This document shows positions 22,948 through 31,333 of a stretch of DNA of 64,000 bases, one piece after another. Both the position numbers and the translations under genes were made by a program. The stretch's first letter is position 1; every line of letters starts with the position of its first letter. The notes under the pieces are model-generated. The model made no database searches and was not told where the DNA came from. It was given only the letters and a program-made list of their open reading frames with translations. The stretch comes from Rhodospirillales bacterium URHD0017 (GTDB taxonomy: Bacteria; Pseudomonadota; Alphaproteobacteria; Reyranellales; Reyranellaceae). The stretch is from assembly GCA_900110395.1 (NCBI GenBank), contig FODP01000004.1, forward strand, positions 453,170 to 517,169, read 5' to 3'.

Positions 22948-25900
22948 CTACCCGATCGTCATCAGGCTGGCGTTGCCGCCGGCGGCCGCGGTGTTGACGC
23001 TGAGGGAGACCTCCGCGCCCAGGAACTCGACAGGATAGGGCTCGACATAGACCGGCACGATCGGCCCGTCGCGCGCCGCCAGGCGTTGGTTCAGCGCCAC
23101 AAGCTCGTCGCCGCCGCCGGCGAACAGCGCCGCGGCGATGCCGACATCGGCCGGATCTTCGGTGGCCCGGTTGCCGCTCGCCTTCACGAGATCGACCTGC
23201 ACCGCCCGCTTCGCCGCATCACGGGCAACGCAAAGGATCGTGCCCTTCGGCCGCTGGCCGTAGCTGTTGCGTTCACCGACCGGCCCCGCGAGCTCGCCAC
23301 CCGGCGACGTGACCAGAGGACGCTGCGACAGCAGCCGCAGCACATAGAGCGGCCCGCCGGCCTTGGGGCCGGTGCCCGACAGGCCGTGGCCGCCGAACGG
23401 CTGCACGCCGACCACGGCGCCGATCATGTTGCGGTTGACGTACTGGTTGCCGGCGGCGCTGGCCGCGGTGGCGCGCTCGATGGTCTCGTCGATGCGGCTA
23501 TGCACGCCGAAGGTCAGTCCGAAGCCGGTGGCGTTAACCGCGCGCACCACGGCCTCCATGTCTTCCCGCCGGTAGCGCAGCACGTGCAGGACCGGGCCGA
23601 ACACCTCGCCCGGCAGGTCGGCGACGGCATCGATCTCGATCAAGGTCGGCGGTACGAAGGTGCCGTGCGTCTCCTTCGGCAGGGCGACCTGGTGCACGTC
23701 ATGGCCCGCCCTGCGCATGCGCTCGATGTGATCGTCGAGGCCCTTCTGCGCGCCTGCGGAGATCACCGGTCCGACATCGACCGACAGCCGGTCGGGATTG
23801 CCGAGCCCGAGCTCGGCCATCGCCCCCTTGAGCATGGGCATGACCCGGTCGGCGATGTCGTCCTGCAGGCAGAGCACGCGCAACGCCGAGCAGCGCTGGC
23901 CCGCCGAATCGAACGCCGAGGTGACGGCATCGAGCACGAGCTGTTCAGGCAAAGCCGAGGAATCGGCGACCATGGCGTTCTGCCCCCCGGTCTCGGCGAT
24001 CAGCGCTGGCGGCCGACCGTCGGCCGTGAGCCGCTGGGCGAGCTGCCGGTTGATCGACTGCGCCACGTCGGTCGAGCCCGTGAACACCACGCCGGCGACC
24101 GCCGGATCGGCGACCAGCCGTGCGCCGACCTTGCCGTCGCCCGGCAGGAGCTGCAGCGCGGCGCGCGGCACGCCCGCCTCGTGCATCAGCGCCACGGCGA
24201 GCGAAGCGATCAGCGGCGTCTCCTCGGCCGGCTTGGCAATCACCGCGTTGCCCGCCGCCAGTGCGCCCGCGACCTGGCCGGTGAAGATCGACAGCGGGAA
24301 GTTCCACGGGCTGATGCAGGCGACCACGCCCAGCGGCCGATGCGTCTCGTTGGAGAATGCTTCGACGCAGCCTGCGTAGTAGCGCAGGAAGTCGACGGCT
24401 TCCCTCACCTCGCCCACGGCATTGGCGAAAGTCTTGCCGGCCTCGCGCACGATCGGCCCCAGCAGCGGTTTTAGCCGCGCCTCCATCAGGTCGGCGGCCC
24501 GCCGCAGGGTCGCGGCGCGCTCTGCCGGCGGCTCCTGCCACGGCCTCGCCTGCTTACAGGCCGCGTCGACCAGGTCAGGTGTCGCCTCGACGACCGAGCC
24601 CACCACGTCACGGCGATCGGCCGGATTGGTCACCGGCTGCGGCTCGCCCTCATGTGGTCCATCGGCCAGCACGGGCACCGCGGCGACCGGCTCGCCCTGC
24701 TGCAACGTCCCCGCAAGCGCGGCCAGCACCTGCTCGTTGGCGAGATCGAGTCCTTGCGAGTTCGGGCGCCCACCGAACATGTCGCGCGGCAAGGCGATGC
24801 GCGGATGCGACGCGCCGACCGGCTGCAAGGCCAGCGCCTGCTCGCCAGGATCGCGCAGCAGGGTGTCGAGCGTCACCTCGGGATTGGCGATCTGGTTGAC
24901 GAACGAGGTGTTGGCGCCGTTCTCCAGCAGGCGGCGCACCAGATAGGCCAGAAGCGTCTCGTGCGTGCCGACCGGAGCATAGATGCGGCATGGCCGGTTG
25001 AGCTTGTCGCGTCCGACGACTTCCTCGTACAGCGGCTCGCCCATGCCGTGCAGGCACTGGAACTCGTACTGGCCGACATAAAAGTTCTCGCCGGCCATGG
25101 CGTGGATGGTGGCGAGGGTGAGCGCATTGTGCGTGGCGAACTGGGGGAACGCCGCGTCGGGCGCCGCCAGCAGCCGGCGCGCGCAGGCGAGGTAGGACAC
25201 GTCGGTATGGATGCGCCGCGTGAACACCGGATAGCCTTCCAACCCATCGAGCTGGGCGCGCTTGATCTCGCCGTCCCAGTAGGCGCCCTTGACCAGCCGC
25301 ACCATCAGCCTCCGGTGCGAGCGGCGCGCCAGGTCGATCAGCCAGTCGATCGTGAACACCGCGCGCTTCTGATAGGCCTGCACCACGAAGCCGACGCCAT
25401 TCCAGCCTTCGAGCTCGGGCTCGAAGCAGAGCCGCTCCAGGAGATCGAGCGAGATCTCCAGCCGGTCGGCTTCCTCGGCATCGATGTTGAGCCCGATGTC
25501 GTAGTGGCGAGCCAGCACGGCCAGTTCCTTCAGCCGCGGATAGAGCTCGCCCTGCACCCGTTCGATCTGGGCGCGGCTGTAGCGCGGATGCAGCGCCGAC
25601 AGTTTTATGGAGATGCCTGGGCCTTCGTAGATGCCGCGGCCCCGGGCGGCGCGGCCGATGGCGTGGATGGCACGGCGGTAGGCCTGCATGTAGTCGAAGG
25701 CCTGGGCTGCGGTGACCGCAGCCTCGCCCAGCATGTCGTAAGAGTGGCGGAAGCCTTCGGCCTCGCGATCGCGGCCGTTGTCGAGCGCCTCCTCGATGGT
25801 CTGGCCGGCGACGAACTGCTCGCCCATCAGGCGCATGGCGACGTTGACGCCGGTGCGGATCAACGGCTCGCCGCCCTTGCCGATCAGGCGCGTCAGCGCG

Positions 25901-26358
25901 GCTGACAGGCTTCGCTCGCTGCTGGTCGCCGTCAGCCGTCCGGTCAGCAGCAGGCCCCAGGTCGCGGCGTTGACGAACAGCGACGGGCTGTGGCCGAGAT
26001 GGGCGCGCCAGTCGCCGCCGCCGATCTTGTCGCGGATCAGCGCATCGCGCGTGTCGTCGTCGGGAATGCGCAGCAGCGCCTCGGCCAGGCACATCAGGGC
26101 GACGCCCTCCTGGCTCGACAGCGCATATTCGTGGATCAGCCCCTCGACGCCGCCGGACGGCGTCTTCTTGCGCAAGGCCTCGACCAGCCGCGTCGCCAGC
26201 GTGCGGGCGCGGATCGTGCGCGCCGGTGCGAGCTTCGCCTGCTCGATCAGCGGCGGCAGGCATTCGGGCTCGGGCCGCCGCCAGGCGGCGGTGATCGCGG
26301 CCCGCAATGGCGTTTGCGGAGGGATCGATTGTGCAAAAGCGCGGAACGGGCCGGACAT
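22948..26358 (-). CDS. putA: Bifunctional proline dehydrogenase / glutamate-semialdehyde dehydrogenase
   Basis: 1136 residues. The first 450 or so residues form the FAD-dependent proline dehydrogenase barrel (ISIKLSALHPRYSR, LMVRLVKGAYWD, FATHNALTL). The second half is an aldehyde dehydrogenase with catalytic E789 (ETGGQN) and C823 (SAGQRCSAL), ending in the dimer-flap sequence VNTAAAGGNASLMTIG. Together they turn proline into glutamate with channelled intermediate. There is no N-terminal ribbon-helix-helix DNA-binding domain, so this PutA is not its own repressor. The ATG at 26358 has GAGGGG upstream. Divergent from a Bug protein gene 64 bases away. Confidence 0.97.
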   Translation of the reverse strand: MSGPFRAFAQSIPPQTPLRAAITAAWRRPEPECLPPLIEQAKLAPARTIRARTLATRLVEALRKKTPSGGVEGLIHEYALSSQEGVALMCLAEALLRIPDDDTRDALIRDKIGGGDWRAHLGHSPSLFVNAATWGLLLTGRLTATSSERSLSAALTRLIGKGGEPLIRTGVNVAMRLMGEQFVAGQTIEEALDNGRDREAEGFRHSYDMLGEAAVTAAQAFDYMQAYRRAIHAIGRAARGRGIYEGPGISIKLSALHPRYSRAQIERVQGELYPRLKELAVLARHYDIGLNIDAEEADRLEISLDLLERLCFEPELEGWNGVGFVVQAYQKRAVFTIDWLIDLARRSHRRLMVRLVKGAYWDGEIKRAQLDGLEGYPVFTRRIHTDVSYLACARRLLAAPDAAFPQFATHNALTLATIHAMAGENFYVGQYEFQCLHGMGEPLYEEVVGRDKLNRPCRIYAPVGTHETLLAYLVRRLLENGANTSFVNQIANPEVTLDTLLRDPGEQALALQPVGASHPRIALPRDMFGGRPNSQGLDLANEQVLAALAGTLQQGEPVAAVPVLADGPHEGEPQPVTNPADRRDVVGSVVEATPDLVDAACKQARPWQEPPAERAATLRRAADLMEARLKPLLGPIVREAGKTFANAVGEVREAVDFLRYYAGCVEAFSNETHRPLGVVACISPWNFPLSIFTGQVAGALAAGNAVIAKPAEETPLIASLAVALMHEAGVPRAALQLLPGDGKVGARLVADPAVAGVVFTGSTDVAQSINRQLAQRLTADGRPPALIAETGGQNAMVADSSALPEQLVLDAVTSAFDSAGQRCSALRVLCLQDDIADRVMPMLKGAMAELGLGNPDRLSVDVGPVISAGAQKGLDDHIERMRRAGHDVHQVALPKETHGTFVPPTLIEIDAVADLPGEVFGPVLHVLRYRREDMEAVVRAVNATGFGLTFGVHSRIDETIERATAASAAGNQYVNRNMIGAVVGVQPFGGHGLSGTGPKAGGPLYVLRLLSQRPLVTSPGGELAGPVGERNSYGQRPKGTILCVARDAAKRAVQVDLVKASGNRATEDPADVGIAAALFAGGGDELVALNQRLAARDGPIVPVYVEPYPVEFLGAEVSLSVNTAAAGGNASLMTIG

Positions 26359-26422
26359 GTGGTTGCCCCTCAGATGAGGTAACATGGCCGGAAAGACAAG
26401 CGCCCTCGGGAGGGTGACGCCG

Positions 26423-27385
26423 ATGATGCTTCTGTTGCGTGCCGCCGCCGCATTGTTGCTGCTGGTCGCGCCCGCCTTCGCCCAGGCACCTTATCCAAAC
26501 AAGCAGGTCCGCATCGTCGTGCCCTTCCCGGCCGGCGGCTCGGCCGACATTTTATGCCGCCTGGTCGGCGAGAAGCTCTCCGCGGCCTGGGGACAGACGG
26601 TGATCATCGACAACCGCGCCGGCGCGGGCGGCAATGTCGGGGCCGAGATCGTCTATCGCGCCGAGCCCGACGGCTACACCCTGCTGTGCAGCCCGCCCGG
26701 CCCGCTTTCCATCAACCACAACCTCTACAAGGCGCTGCCCTACGACTGGACGAAGTTCGTTCCGATCGGCGTGCTGGCGCTGGTGCCCAACGTCATCACG
26801 GCGCGCGCCGACTTGCCGGCCAATTCGCTGCAGGAGTTCATTGCCTGGGCCAAGGCCAATCCCGGCAAGGCGACCTACGCTTCGCAAGGCAACGGCTCGA
26901 CCTCGCACCTCTCGGCCAGCAACCTCGCGACCCTGGCCGGCATCGAGCTGGTGCACGTCCCCTATAAAGGCGAAGGCCCGGCCTTGGTCGACATCAGCGC
27001 CGGCCGGGTCGACATCTTCATCGGCAACATCTCGGCGTCGCTGCGCTTCGAGAAGCAGAAGCAGGTGAAATTTCTGGGCCTGGCCAGCCGCACCCGCAGC
27101 CCCGTGGCGCCCGACGTGCCGACCACGGCCGAGCTCGGCCTGCCCGACCTCGTTGCCAGCGCCTGGTTTGCGCTGGTGGCGCCGCCCGGCACGCCCGACG
27201 CCATCGCCCAGAAGGTGAGTGCTGACATGGTGTCGGCCCTGAAGCTGCCGGAGATGCGGACACGGTTCCTGGAACTCGGCGCCGAGCCGCAAGGCGGCAC
27301 CCCGGCCGAGACCGCCGCCTTCATCAAGGGCGAAGAAGCGCGCTGGCGCGGCGTCATCAAGTCGGCCAATGTAACGCTGGAGTGA
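26423..27385 (+). CDS. Bug-type substrate-binding protein, linked to Rieske oxygenase
   Basis: 320 residues with a signal peptide ending APAFAQ at about residue 23. It has the Bug motifs YPNKQVRIVVPFPAGGSADILCRLV and DNRAGAGGNVGAEIVYRAEPDGYTLL, and the carboxylate-binding loop PYKGEGPALVDISAGRVD. GGGAGG lies 8 bases before ATG 26423; an in-frame ATG at 26384 is possible but lacks a ribosome site. It is 12 bases upstream of a Rieske alpha gene in the same direction, so it probably binds that oxygenase's substrate. TctA/TctB partners are not in the window. Confidence 0.9.
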   Translation: MMLLLRAAAALLLLVAPAFAQAPYPNKQVRIVVPFPAGGSADILCRLVGEKLSAAWGQTVIIDNRAGAGGNVGAEIVYRAEPDGYTLLCSPPGPLSINHNLYKALPYDWTKFVPIGVLALVPNVITARADLPANSLQEFIAWAKANPGKATYASQGNGSTSHLSASNLATLAGIELVHVPYKGEGPALVDISAGRVDIFIGNISASLRFEKQKQVKFLGLASRTRSPVAPDVPTTAELGLPDLVASAWFALVAPPGTPDAIAQKVSADMVSALKLPEMRTRFLELGAEPQGGTPAETAAFIKGEEARWRGVIKSANVTLE

Positions 27386-27397
27386 CAGGAGGTTCGC

Positions 27398-28666
27398 ATG
27401 GACATCCGACACGACGAAGGGCTCAAGGAGCCCGTCTCGAACGGCATCTGGCCGGAAGAGTCCCTGGCCCGCGTGCCCTACTGGGTCTACCAGGACGAAG
27501 CCAACTACAAGCGCGAGATGGAGCGCCTGTTCGAGGCGGCGACCTGGAACTTCGTCTGCCTGGAAGCGGACATCCCCAACAAGGGCGACTATCGCACCAA
27601 CCATGTCGGCATCATGCCGGTGATCGCGGTGCGCGCCGCGGACGGGTCGATCAACTGCTTCGAGAACCGCTGCTCGCATCGCGGCGCGCTGATCGCCTTC
27701 GACGACGGCGGCAATGTCGGCAACCAGTTCCGCTGCGTCTATCACTCGTGGAGCTACGACCTTTCCGGCAACCTGCGCGGCATCGCCTTCGAGCGCGGCA
27801 TCAACGGCGTCGGCGGCATGCCCAAGGATTTCTGCCGCGACGATTTCAGCCCGAGGAAGCTGCGCACCACGACGCTCGCCGGCCTGGTGTTCGCCACGCT
27901 GTCGCCCGACACGCCGCCGATCGAGGAATATATCGGCGCCGAAGTGCTGGGCCGGCTGAAGCGCGTGCTCAACCGGCCAATCCGCGTCATGGGCCGCTTC
28001 GTGCAGCCCCTGCCCAACAACTGGAAGCTCTATGTCGAGAACGTGAAGGACACCTATCACGCCTCGATCCTGCACACCTTCCTCACGACCTTCCGCATCT
28101 CGCGCCTGACCCAGGGCGGCGGCGTGCTGGTGAGCGCCGACGGCGGCAGCCATTCGAGCTACACCATCGCCGTGCCCGAAGGCGCCAACGCCAATGCCTA
28201 CAAGGAGCAGCAGATCCGCTCCGACCAGGATGGCAAGTTCGAGCTGGCCGATCCCAGCGTGCTCGACTCGGTCGAGGAGTTCGGCGATCACATCCAGCTA
28301 CAAATCCTGTCGGTGTTCCCGGGTTTCATCCTGCAGCAGATCCACAATTGCCTGGCCGTGCGCCACGTCGTGCCGCGCGGCGTCGGCAAGATGGACCTGG
28401 TGTGGACCTACTTCGGCTTCGCGGACGACACACCGGAGATGAACCGGCGGCGGCTGAAGCAGCAGAACCTGGTCGGCCCGGCCGGCTTCATCTCGATGGA
28501 GGACGGCTGCATCGGCGGCTTCGTGCAGCGCGGCACGGCGGCGGCGGCCGACGAGGTCTCTGTGATCGAGATGGGCGGCAGCACCACCGAGAGCCAGGCG
28601 ACCCGCGCCACCGAGGCCTCGGTGCGCGGCTTCTGGAAGGCGTATCGGCGGTACATGGGGTACTAG
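27398..28666 (+). CDS. Rieske non-heme iron aromatic ring-hydroxylating oxygenase, alpha subunit (second system)
   Basis: 422 residues. Rieske ligands are C92, H94, C113 and H116 (CSHRG ... CVYHSW); the catalytic iron site is D218, H221 and H226 in VENVKDTYHASILHTF. Sequence style, including MEDGCIGGFVQRGT near the end, resembles anthranilate/salicylate-type oxygenases that act on aromatic acids, but this is only a family-level impression. AGGAGG precedes the ATG. A beta-subunit gene follows after repeat B1. It differs clearly from the first alpha subunit at 1853, so the two probably act on different substrates. Reductase partners are not nearby. Confidence 0.93.
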   Translation: MDIRHDEGLKEPVSNGIWPEESLARVPYWVYQDEANYKREMERLFEAATWNFVCLEADIPNKGDYRTNHVGIMPVIAVRAADGSINCFENRCSHRGALIAFDDGGNVGNQFRCVYHSWSYDLSGNLRGIAFERGINGVGGMPKDFCRDDFSPRKLRTTTLAGLVFATLSPDTPPIEEYIGAEVLGRLKRVLNRPIRVMGRFVQPLPNNWKLYVENVKDTYHASILHTFLTTFRISRLTQGGGVLVSADGGSHSSYTIAVPEGANANAYKEQQIRSDQDGKFELADPSVLDSVEEFGDHIQLQILSVFPGFILQQIHNCLAVRHVVPRGVGKMDLVWTYFGFADDTPEMNRRRLKQQNLVGPAGFISMEDGCIGGFVQRGTAAAADEVSVIEMGGSTTESQATRATEASVRGFWKAYRRYMGY

Positions 28667-28674
28667 AGCGCTTG

Positions 28675-28800
28675 CCTCCCCAGCGAAGCTGGGGAGGTGT
28701 CGCCGTCATACGGCGACGGAGGGGTCATGGGCATCATCACTGTTGCCCATGACCCCTCCGTCCGCTTCGCGGACACCTCCCCACGCGGAGCGTGGGGAGG
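28675..28800. repeat. Palindromic intergenic element, family B copy 1
   Basis: A mirrored element of about 126 bases. The left arm has hairpin CCCCAGCGAAGCTGGGG and then CGACGGAGGGGTCATG. The right arm is the inverse, CATGACCCCTCCGTCCG followed by a second CCCCACG...CGTGGGG hairpin. It separates the alpha and beta genes of the second Rieske oxygenase. Confidence 0.88.
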
Positions 28801-28812
28801 AAGGGGAGAAGA

Positions 28813-29277
28813 ATGGACATTGCCCGCCTCGTCGAACTCAACGCTGCCTACGCGCGCGTCATCGACACCGAGCAGTTCGAGGAATGGCCAAAACTGTTCC
28901 ACGATCCCTGCCTCTACAAGCTGACGACGGCGGAGAACGTGGAGCGCGGCCTGGAAGGCGGCCTGATCTATGCCGACACGCGCGGCATGCTGGAGGACCG
29001 CGTTTCCTCGCTGCGCAAGGTCAACATCTACGAGCGCCAGCGTTACCGCCACATCGTCGGCCTGCCGGTCGTGCTCGGCCAGCAGAACGGCACGGCCGAG
29101 GTCGAGACGCCGTTCCTGATCGTGCGCATCATGCGCGAGGGCGACATGGATGTGTTCGCGACCGGCTGCTACCGCGACAAGGTCAAGCCGGATGCGTCCG
29201 GCGCCCTGCGCTTTAGCGAGCGCATCGTGATCTGCGACGGCCGCCGCTTCGACACGCTGGTCGCGATTCCGTTTTGA
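28813..29277 (+). CDS. Ring-hydroxylating oxygenase beta subunit (second system)
   Basis: 154 residues of the SnoaL/NTF2-like small-subunit fold: LVELNAAYARVIDTEQFEEWPKLFHDPCLYKLTT at the start, a charged YERQRYRHIVG helix and strands ending DGRRFDTLVAIPF. It is the structural partner of the alpha subunit at 27398, from which it is separated by repeat B1 (147 bases between stop and start). GGGGAGAAG precedes the ATG. Shorter than the first system's beta subunit and without its basic leader. Confidence 0.87.
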   Translation: MDIARLVELNAAYARVIDTEQFEEWPKLFHDPCLYKLTTAENVERGLEGGLIYADTRGMLEDRVSSLRKVNIYERQRYRHIVGLPVVLGQQNGTAEVETPFLIVRIMREGDMDVFATGCYRDKVKPDASGALRFSERIVICDGRRFDTLVAIPF

Positions 29278-29281
29278 TCAT

Positions 29282-29463
29282 TGCTGGGAGCGCGCCACTC
29301 CGTGGCGCTTTTTCTTGTCGTACTCCTCTCCTCCTTGGGGGAGAGGCTGAGTGAGGGGGTGATGCAGGAAACAGCCTTCGCGGTTTACCCCCTCACCTAA
29401 CCTCTCCCCCAAGGGGGAGAGGAACTCGATTCATGAGCGGCACGGAGTGGCGCGCTCCCAGCA
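29282..29463. repeat. Palindromic element, family D copy 1, split by a family C element
   Basis: Outer arms GCTGGGAGCGCGCCACTCCG (left, from 29283) and CGGAGTGGCGCGCTCCCAGC (right, ending 29462) match copy D2 at 55041. The spacer, about 25 bases in D2, here holds a complete family C element. It lies between the beta-subunit gene and the DUF900 gene. Confidence 0.82.
29324..29423. repeat. Palindromic element, family C copy 1 (nested)
   Basis: Left CCTCTCCTCCTTGGGGGAGA and right CCTCTCCCCCAAGGGGGAGA, each a short hairpin, with GTGAGGGGGT and ACCCCCTCAC as inner arms. Same layout as copy C2 at 46309. It sits wholly within the spacer of element D1. Confidence 0.82.
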
Positions 29464-29542
29464 AAGACGGTGGCATTCCTCACAGACGCGCACGGGCATT
29501 GGCCGTATTGGCAGCGGGATCATTCGGGGACAGGAGGCTTCC

Positions 29543-30505
29543 ATGCCGGCAACGGTTCATTTCGCGACAAACCGTGTCCTGAACGGTCCGCCGGACCAGG
29601 TGGGGAGCTACAGCACAAGCGTCGTGGCGCCGTCCAATCCCAACGAGGTCACCTACGGCACGGCGTTCGTCAACGACGCCAACCTGACCGCCGACACGAT
29701 CGGCGCCATCACCTCGATCCAGACCATCGGCCAGGGCCAGTTCTCGCAGAGCGCGATCGACGATCTCAGCGATCCCGGCCGCAACCTGCTGGTCTTCATC
29801 CACGGTTTCGACAACAGTTTCGAGAACGCCATCACCCGCGCCGCCTTCAACCAGCAATGGTTTACCCAGTCGGGCTTGGCGGCAGCCGACACCAGCGTCG
29901 TGGCGTTCAGCTGGCCGTCGCGCGGCAAGCTGATCAGCCTGCCCTTCCCTTCCGCCGCCTATCGGCGCGACCAGACCGTGGCCGGCCAGTCGGGCCTGCA
30001 CATCATGACCTTCTTCGCCAACCTCGAGCCGATCATCGCCAGCGCGCGCGCCAAGGGCAATCGCGTCTTCCTGCTGACGCACAGCATGGGCAACTGGGCT
30101 CTGCAGGCCGCCGTCGAGAGCTGGTTCGCCCACGGCAACGGCGATGCCTTCCTGTTCGACGAGGTCTTCCTCGCGGCCGCCGACGAGATCCACAGCAGCT
30201 TCGATTTCCTGCCCAACGGCCGGCTGAGCGCGCTCGACCGGCTCGGCCAGCGCATCTCGACCTATGCCAGCGACAAGGACGTCGTCCTGGACATCAGTAT
30301 GAAGATCAACTTCGCCAAGCGCCTGGGCCAGGACGGGGCGCACGACCGCTCCAACCAGGAGCGCTTTCCAGCCGATAAGTATCGCACCGTGATGTGCGGC
30401 GGCTTCACCGACTACCACATCGATCTCGGCAGCTCGCACCAGTATTATCGGCGCTCGCCGGGTGTGCGGATGGACATCGCCAATACGATGGCGGGCAACG
30501 TCTGA
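29543..30505 (+). CDS. Alpha/beta hydrolase of the DUF900 type
   Basis: 320 residues. It carries an oxyanion-region FIHGFDNSF (86-93) and a nucleophile elbow THSMGN with S181, both matching DUF900 alpha/beta hydrolases. There is no signal peptide, so it is probably cytoplasmic. The start at 29543 (MPATVHFATNR) has a perfect AGGAGG five bases away. Family members are serine hydrolases of unknown substrate. It is monocistronic, with repeats D1/C1 upstream and a convergent metallo-hydrolase nine bases downstream. Confidence 0.82.
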   Translation: MPATVHFATNRVLNGPPDQVGSYSTSVVAPSNPNEVTYGTAFVNDANLTADTIGAITSIQTIGQGQFSQSAIDDLSDPGRNLLVFIHGFDNSFENAITRAAFNQQWFTQSGLAAADTSVVAFSWPSRGKLISLPFPSAAYRRDQTVAGQSGLHIMTFFANLEPIIASARAKGNRVFLLTHSMGNWALQAAVESWFAHGNGDAFLFDEVFLAAADEIHSSFDFLPNGRLSALDRLGQRISTYASDKDVVLDISMKINFAKRLGQDGAHDRSNQERFPADKYRTVMCGGFTDYHIDLGSSHQYYRRSPGVRMDIANTMAGNV

Positions 30506-30514
30506 GCGGCTGCC

Positions 30515-31327
30515 TCACGCGATCGGCAGCAAGGTATAGCCAGAACCTTCTTCGACCACTCTGCCTATGCCCGGTTTGGCCATGTGCGCGCCTGCCAGCC
30601 AAGCCCGTGTGTTCGAAGCCTCGCGCAGCAGGTTGATCCGCGTCGCACAGGCGATGGACTGATCGAGGTCGTAGGCCCAGGTGAGTTCTGGCCGGGCAAA
30701 CTGTGCGGCAGGAACGTGAAACACGTCGCCGCAAAACAGGATCCGGTCCTCGCCCGAGTCGAGAACGTAGGCCATGTGGCCCGGAGCGTGCCCCGGTATC
30801 GAAAGCGCCGCCAAGTGATCAGCCAACTGGTCTCCATCCCTGACCGGGGCGAGCAGATGGCGAAAACGCTCCAGGTGCGGCTGGTCGACAAAACCGGCAA
30901 CGGCATCGTGCGCGATCACGATCCTGCTCAAATTCGCAAACGCCACTCGACCGTCACGCGTTATCAGCCCGTTCAAATGGTCGAGATGCGTATGGGTCAG
31001 AGCGACCACACCGATCGAAGACGGATCGATGCCTGCCTCGGCCATCGCACTGTCAAGGTGGCCCAGTGATGGCTCCCACTGTCCCCCTGCACCACAATCG
31101 ATCAGCACGCCGCTGTTGCCGGCGCCCTCCAACAGAAAGCAATTGACCGACAGCCGAACGAGCGATGGCTCCTGTCGCGAGGACTCCGGCAGTGTGTACT
31201 TTCCAAGACCAGGCCCGCGGCGGAGAAGGTCGGCGGGCATGTCGACATGCCCGTCGCTGAGCGACCAGATCTTCCACGATCCCGAGGTGCAGCTCAGGGC
31301 ATTTGCGCTTTGCGACGCGACGATCAT
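30515..31327 (-). CDS. MBL-fold metallo-hydrolase, last gene of catabolic cluster
   Basis: 270 residues with HTHLDH at 112-117, a later histidine in SIPGHAPGHM, an aspartate in LFCGDVFH and a final histidine in AGAHMAKPG. It resembles lactonase-like members of the metallo-beta-lactamase fold. It follows the Baeyer-Villiger-type monooxygenase gene by six bases; such oxygenases make esters or lactones, so a lactone-opening hydrolase would be the logical next step (inference). Base composition is somewhat less GC-rich than its neighbours, which may mean recent acquisition. Confidence 0.87.
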   Translation of the reverse strand: MIVASQSANALSCTSGSWKIWSLSDGHVDMPADLLRRGPGLGKYTLPESSRQEPSLVRLSVNCFLLEGAGNSGVLIDCGAGGQWEPSLGHLDSAMAEAGIDPSSIGVVALTHTHLDHLNGLITRDGRVAFANLSRIVIAHDAVAGFVDQPHLERFRHLLAPVRDGDQLADHLAALSIPGHAPGHMAYVLDSGEDRILFCGDVFHVPAAQFARPELTWAYDLDQSIACATRINLLREASNTRAWLAGAHMAKPGIGRVVEEGSGYTLLPIA

Positions 31328-31333
31328 GACGTT

